Assembly: GCF_003268275.1 (NCBI RefSeq)
Contig: NZ_QLYR01000011.1
Span: forward strand, 33,249-97,248
Length of the DNA: 64,000 bases
Direction: 5' to 3'
DNA from: Hydrogeniiclostridium mannosilyticum
GTDB lineage: Bacteria > Bacillota > Clostridia > Oscillospirales > Acutalibacteraceae
In this document: positions 61,609-64,000 of the stretch, piece by piece
Position numbering within the stretch: the stretch's first letter is position 1
Layout: each line of letters begins with the position of its first letter
Program-made: the position numbers and the translations under genes
The notes under the pieces: model-generated
What the model was told of the DNA's origin: nothing
What the model saw: the letters and a program-made list of their open reading frames with translations, nothing else
Databases searched by the model: none

Positions 61609-61710
61609 GGGCGGCTCAGGATTTTACGCCGGGGCCGTGCAGCAGAATAGCAATGGTTTTGTACAGAGATGAGGGAATATTGCCGATTTTATTAGAAAGA
61701 GGGAAGACGG

Positions 61711-63519
61711 TTGCGAATTGCGCTGGCGGGAAATCCTAATTGTGGGAAAACGACGGTGTTTAACCGGTTAACCGGCAGTAGCCAGACGGTTGGCAACTGG
61801 CCGGGGGTAACGGTGGAACGTAAGACGGGCTGGTGCGCGTTAGGAAAAATCAGGGCAGAAATTGTGGACCTGCCCGGCGTGTATTCTCTGGCGCCGTATT
61901 CGCCGGAGGAACGGATCGCGGGAGCGTACCTGAAATCCGGCCAAGCCGATTTTATTCTCAACATTGTGGATGCCGCAAATCCCGTACGCAACCTGTATTT
62001 GACCTCTCAGCTGCTGCAGCTGGGGGTCCCGGTCATTGTGGTGCTGAACCGAATGGATGCGGCGGAACACAAGGGTTATGCCTACCGGACGGAACGGCTG
62101 AGCCAGGCGCTTGGCGTTCCGGTAGTGGCTGTGACGGCAGCCAAGGGCGTTGGCTTTGAGGAGCTGCGCCGGGTTTGCGGGCAAGGGGCCGCTGCTGGAT
62201 TACAGCCGTTGGCCCCAAGGCTGGACAAAGATCCGGGGCTGGACCCGGAGGCGGCGGAGGCCGATAGCCGTTACCGCTGGGCAGAGCGGGTAGTGGCGCA
62301 GGCTTGCCGCAGAGCTCCGGCAAAGGGGTGTGAAACAACGCTGAAGCTGGACAGGGTGCTTACACATAGGTTTTGGGGAATACCGCTGTTTTTTGCCATC
62401 CTTTTTCTTATTTTTTACCTGACCTTTGGGCCGTTAGGCTCCCTGCTGGAGTCTGCACAGCTGCTGCCGGCACTCTGCCAAAATGCGGATGCTCTGCTGA
62501 CGGGGTTGGGGGTTTCCCAATGGGTACGGTCCCTGCTTGTGGACGGCGTTCTCTCCGGAGTCGGCTCGGTCGCATCCTTTTTACCGCGTATTTTGCTGCT
62601 GTTTGCCCTGCTCTCCCTGTTGGAGGACAGCGGCTATATGGCGCGTGTGGCGTTTTTGATGGACGCTCCTATGCGCCGTCTGGGGTTGTCGGGCCGGGCG
62701 TTCGTACCGCTCTTAATGGGCTTCGGTTGTACGGTTCCTGCCGTGCTGGGGACGCGTATCCTGGAAAAAGAAAAGGACCGGCGTCTAACGGCACTGATCC
62801 TTCCATTTTTCTCGTGCAGCGCCAAAATGCCGGTTTACACACTGTTTGCCACGGCCTTTTTTCCCAATGCCGCCGCAGCCGTTATTTTGGGGCTCTATCT
62901 GTTCGGCGTCATAATGGCGCTGCTGTCGGCGCTATTGTTTAAAAATACGGTTTTGAGCGGAGAACCCGAGCCATTTATTATGGAATTGCCGGATTACACG
63001 GTGCCCGGGTTGCGTAATTTATGGCTGCATGTGTGGCAGCGGCTGAAGGATTTTTTGATAAAGGCGGGAACCATGCTGCTGCTTGCCTCCATTACGCTTT
63101 GGCTGCTGCAATCGTTAACCCCGGCGCTGGCCCCGGCCGCGGATGCTTCCCAAAGTATTCTGGCTGCGCTTGGGCACTGGCTGGCTCCGGTATTTTCACT
63201 CTGTGGCTTTGGGTCCTGGCAGGCCGCAGTCGCTTTGTCGGCTGGGCTGCTGGCGAAGGAAAACGTTGTCGGGGCGCTGGCGATTCTTTACCCGGCAGGC
63301 ATAGCCGGAGCCTTTACCCCGGCCGCAGCCATTAGCTTTTTGATATTTGTGCTGCTATATCCCCCTTGTGCCGGTGCGATGAGTGTTATGCGCCGTGAAA
63401 TGGGGAAACGGCGGTGGATGCTGCTGACTGTTTTTTATCAGCTGGCAGCGGCCTGGTATTGCTCGGCAATGTTCTACCAATGCGCGTCGCTCATCAGCCG
63501 TTATTTTTTCCATCAATAG
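61711..63519 (+). CDS. feoB: Ferrous iron transporter FeoB
   Basis: 602 residues. N-terminal G domain: G1 GNPNCGKTT (residues 7-15), G3 DLPGVYSL (about 53-60), G4 LNRMD (about 113-117). The membrane domain has the two Gate repeats, including GFGCTVPAVLGTR (Cys-containing, about 333-345) and SAGLLAKENVVGALAIL. Length is at the short end for FeoB, without a C-terminal FeoC-like part. It starts at TTG 61711, 7 nt after AAAGAGGG. No feoA lies beside it; spmAB lie just upstream (102-bp gap). Confidence 0.93.
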   Translation: MRIALAGNPNCGKTTVFNRLTGSSQTVGNWPGVTVERKTGWCALGKIRAEIVDLPGVYSLAPYSPEERIAGAYLKSGQADFILNIVDAANPVRNLYLTSQLLQLGVPVIVVLNRMDAAEHKGYAYRTERLSQALGVPVVAVTAAKGVGFEELRRVCGQGAAAGLQPLAPRLDKDPGLDPEAAEADSRYRWAERVVAQACRRAPAKGCETTLKLDRVLTHRFWGIPLFFAILFLIFYLTFGPLGSLLESAQLLPALCQNADALLTGLGVSQWVRSLLVDGVLSGVGSVASFLPRILLLFALLSLLEDSGYMARVAFLMDAPMRRLGLSGRAFVPLLMGFGCTVPAVLGTRILEKEKDRRLTALILPFFSCSAKMPVYTLFATAFFPNAAAAVILGLYLFGVIMALLSALLFKNTVLSGEPEPFIMELPDYTVPGLRNLWLHVWQRLKDFLIKAGTMLLLASITLWLLQSLTPALAPAADASQSILAALGHWLAPVFSLCGFGSWQAAVALSAGLLAKENVVGALAILYPAGIAGAFTPAAAISFLIFVLLYPPCAGAMSVMRREMGKRRWMLLTVFYQLAAAWYCSAMFYQCASLISRYFFHQ

Positions 63520-64000
63520 AAAAAATTTTTTTAAAAGCTGTTGCTAATTTCCTTAAAATGGAATAAAATAACAATATCCTTTCCATAATAGAGGGGAAAG
63601 CCAAATGCCGGAATGGCCCGGACTGATGGGGCTAAAACCACATCGTGTTAACTCCTTGAAAAGTTTTTTCAAAAAAAGGGAAAAAAGGGGTTGACAAAAG
63701 GGGAATGATTTGGTATTATAATCAAGCGCCTTGCGAGAGGCGGTCAAAAAACAAAAGCTTCACAAAGCCGTGAAAGGCAGATGGGGAGCGGGTTTTGAGA
63801 CAAACAGGACCTTGAAAATTAAACAACGAGAAGAGAGAAAAGGAACCCGTAAACAGTTTGAGAGTTTTCACTTGAGAGAGTGGAAGCGACCGGACAGGAA
63901 GAGGCGGAACTTCGGAAAAAAAGACCGCAAAAGAATACACGTTAGTGTATCGTGAGAAGAGCAGAACAAAGGCTCTGAAATGTGGTTTAAACACGAAAGT
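63520..64000. other. Region after feoB: rRNA promoter and pre-16S leader
   Basis: No protein gene supported. After an AT-rich stretch comes a consensus promoter and then a leader containing GACCTTGAAAATTAAACAAC (63811-63830), a phrase typical of the pre-16S leader of Firmicute rRNA operons. Open frames here lack ribosome binding sites. The 16S gene itself should begin just beyond the right edge. Confidence 0.7.
63691..63719 (+). promoter_or_regulatory. Probable rRNA operon promoter
   Basis: TTGACA (63691-63696) and TATTAT (63714-63719), 17-bp spacing, with an A/T-rich upstream region that could act as an UP element. Confidence 0.8.

Overview
The window is from a fairly GC-rich, spore-forming, anaerobic Gram-positive bacterium, most likely a Clostridia member of the Oscillospiraceae type. 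The reasons are strong AGGAGG-type ribosome binding sites with frequent TTG and GTG starts, spmA/spmB, a SpoVT/AbrB-type regulator with a zinc ribbon, pyruvate:ferredoxin oxidoreductase, a HelD-type helicase and the gatCAB transamidation operon. No species can be named from sequence alone. Core regions are GC-rich. The stretch at about 18.9-20.8 kb is clearly AT-rich and looks acquired.

Layout: (1) 1-0.5 kb, the start of a flavin reductase gene. (2) 0.8-10.3 kb, a complete glutamate-to-arginine pathway, argG-argH-argC-(glycosyltransferase)-argJ-argB-argD-argF, with an ARG box in front of argG and a strong terminator after argF. (3) 10.3-16.9 kb, an operon of an FAD oxidoreductase, pepT, gatC, gatA (broken by one frameshift), gatB and a membrane protein. 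(4) 17-19 kb, an esterase, a cytidylate-kinase-like protein and tRNA-Arg(CCG). (5) 18.9-24.8 kb, an accessory region: a putative toxin/immunity pair, a dispersed repeat, then a short peptide-like ORF and hairpin in front of a five-gene ABC-type export or immunity operon. (6) 25-33.6 kb, a HelD helicase, a sugar isomerase-like protein, membrane proteins, an XRE regulator with two matching operators, a siroheme sulfite/nitrite reductase and two paralogous lipoproteins. (7) 33.7-44.3 kb, pyruvate:ferredoxin oxidoreductase, a CNNM/CorC protein with a structured leader, queT behind a preQ1-I riboswitch, a KtrB-type potassium channel and a GH78 rhamnosidase. (8) 44.4-53.9 kb, an AAC(6')-like acetyltransferase; a NahK-like kinase/nucleotidyltransferase/SGNH hydrolase operon; a radical-SAM/TIGR03915 DNA-metabolism pair; a hydrolase/acyltransferase/DUF6320 operon; and a frameshifted ZIP transporter. 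(9) 54-64 kb, a patatin/MutS-like/tcdA operon, rhaD, trxB, an abrB-type regulator, spmAB, feoB, and finally an rRNA-type promoter and pre-16S leader running off the window end.

The best candidates for undescribed biology are: the short ORF and ABC operon at 20.6-24.6 kb; the tRNA-adjacent toxin/immunity pair; the three-gene hydrolase/condensation-fold acyltransferase/DUF6320 operon; the patatin/membrane-MutS/tcdA operon; the NahK/nucleotidyltransferase/SGNH operon; and a three-way-junction leader RNA before the CNNM gene. Three long perfect inverted repeats (22-26 bp stems) without U-tracts stand between genes. Two conserved genes, gatA and the ZIP transporter, carry frameshifts; these may be real mutations or consensus errors.
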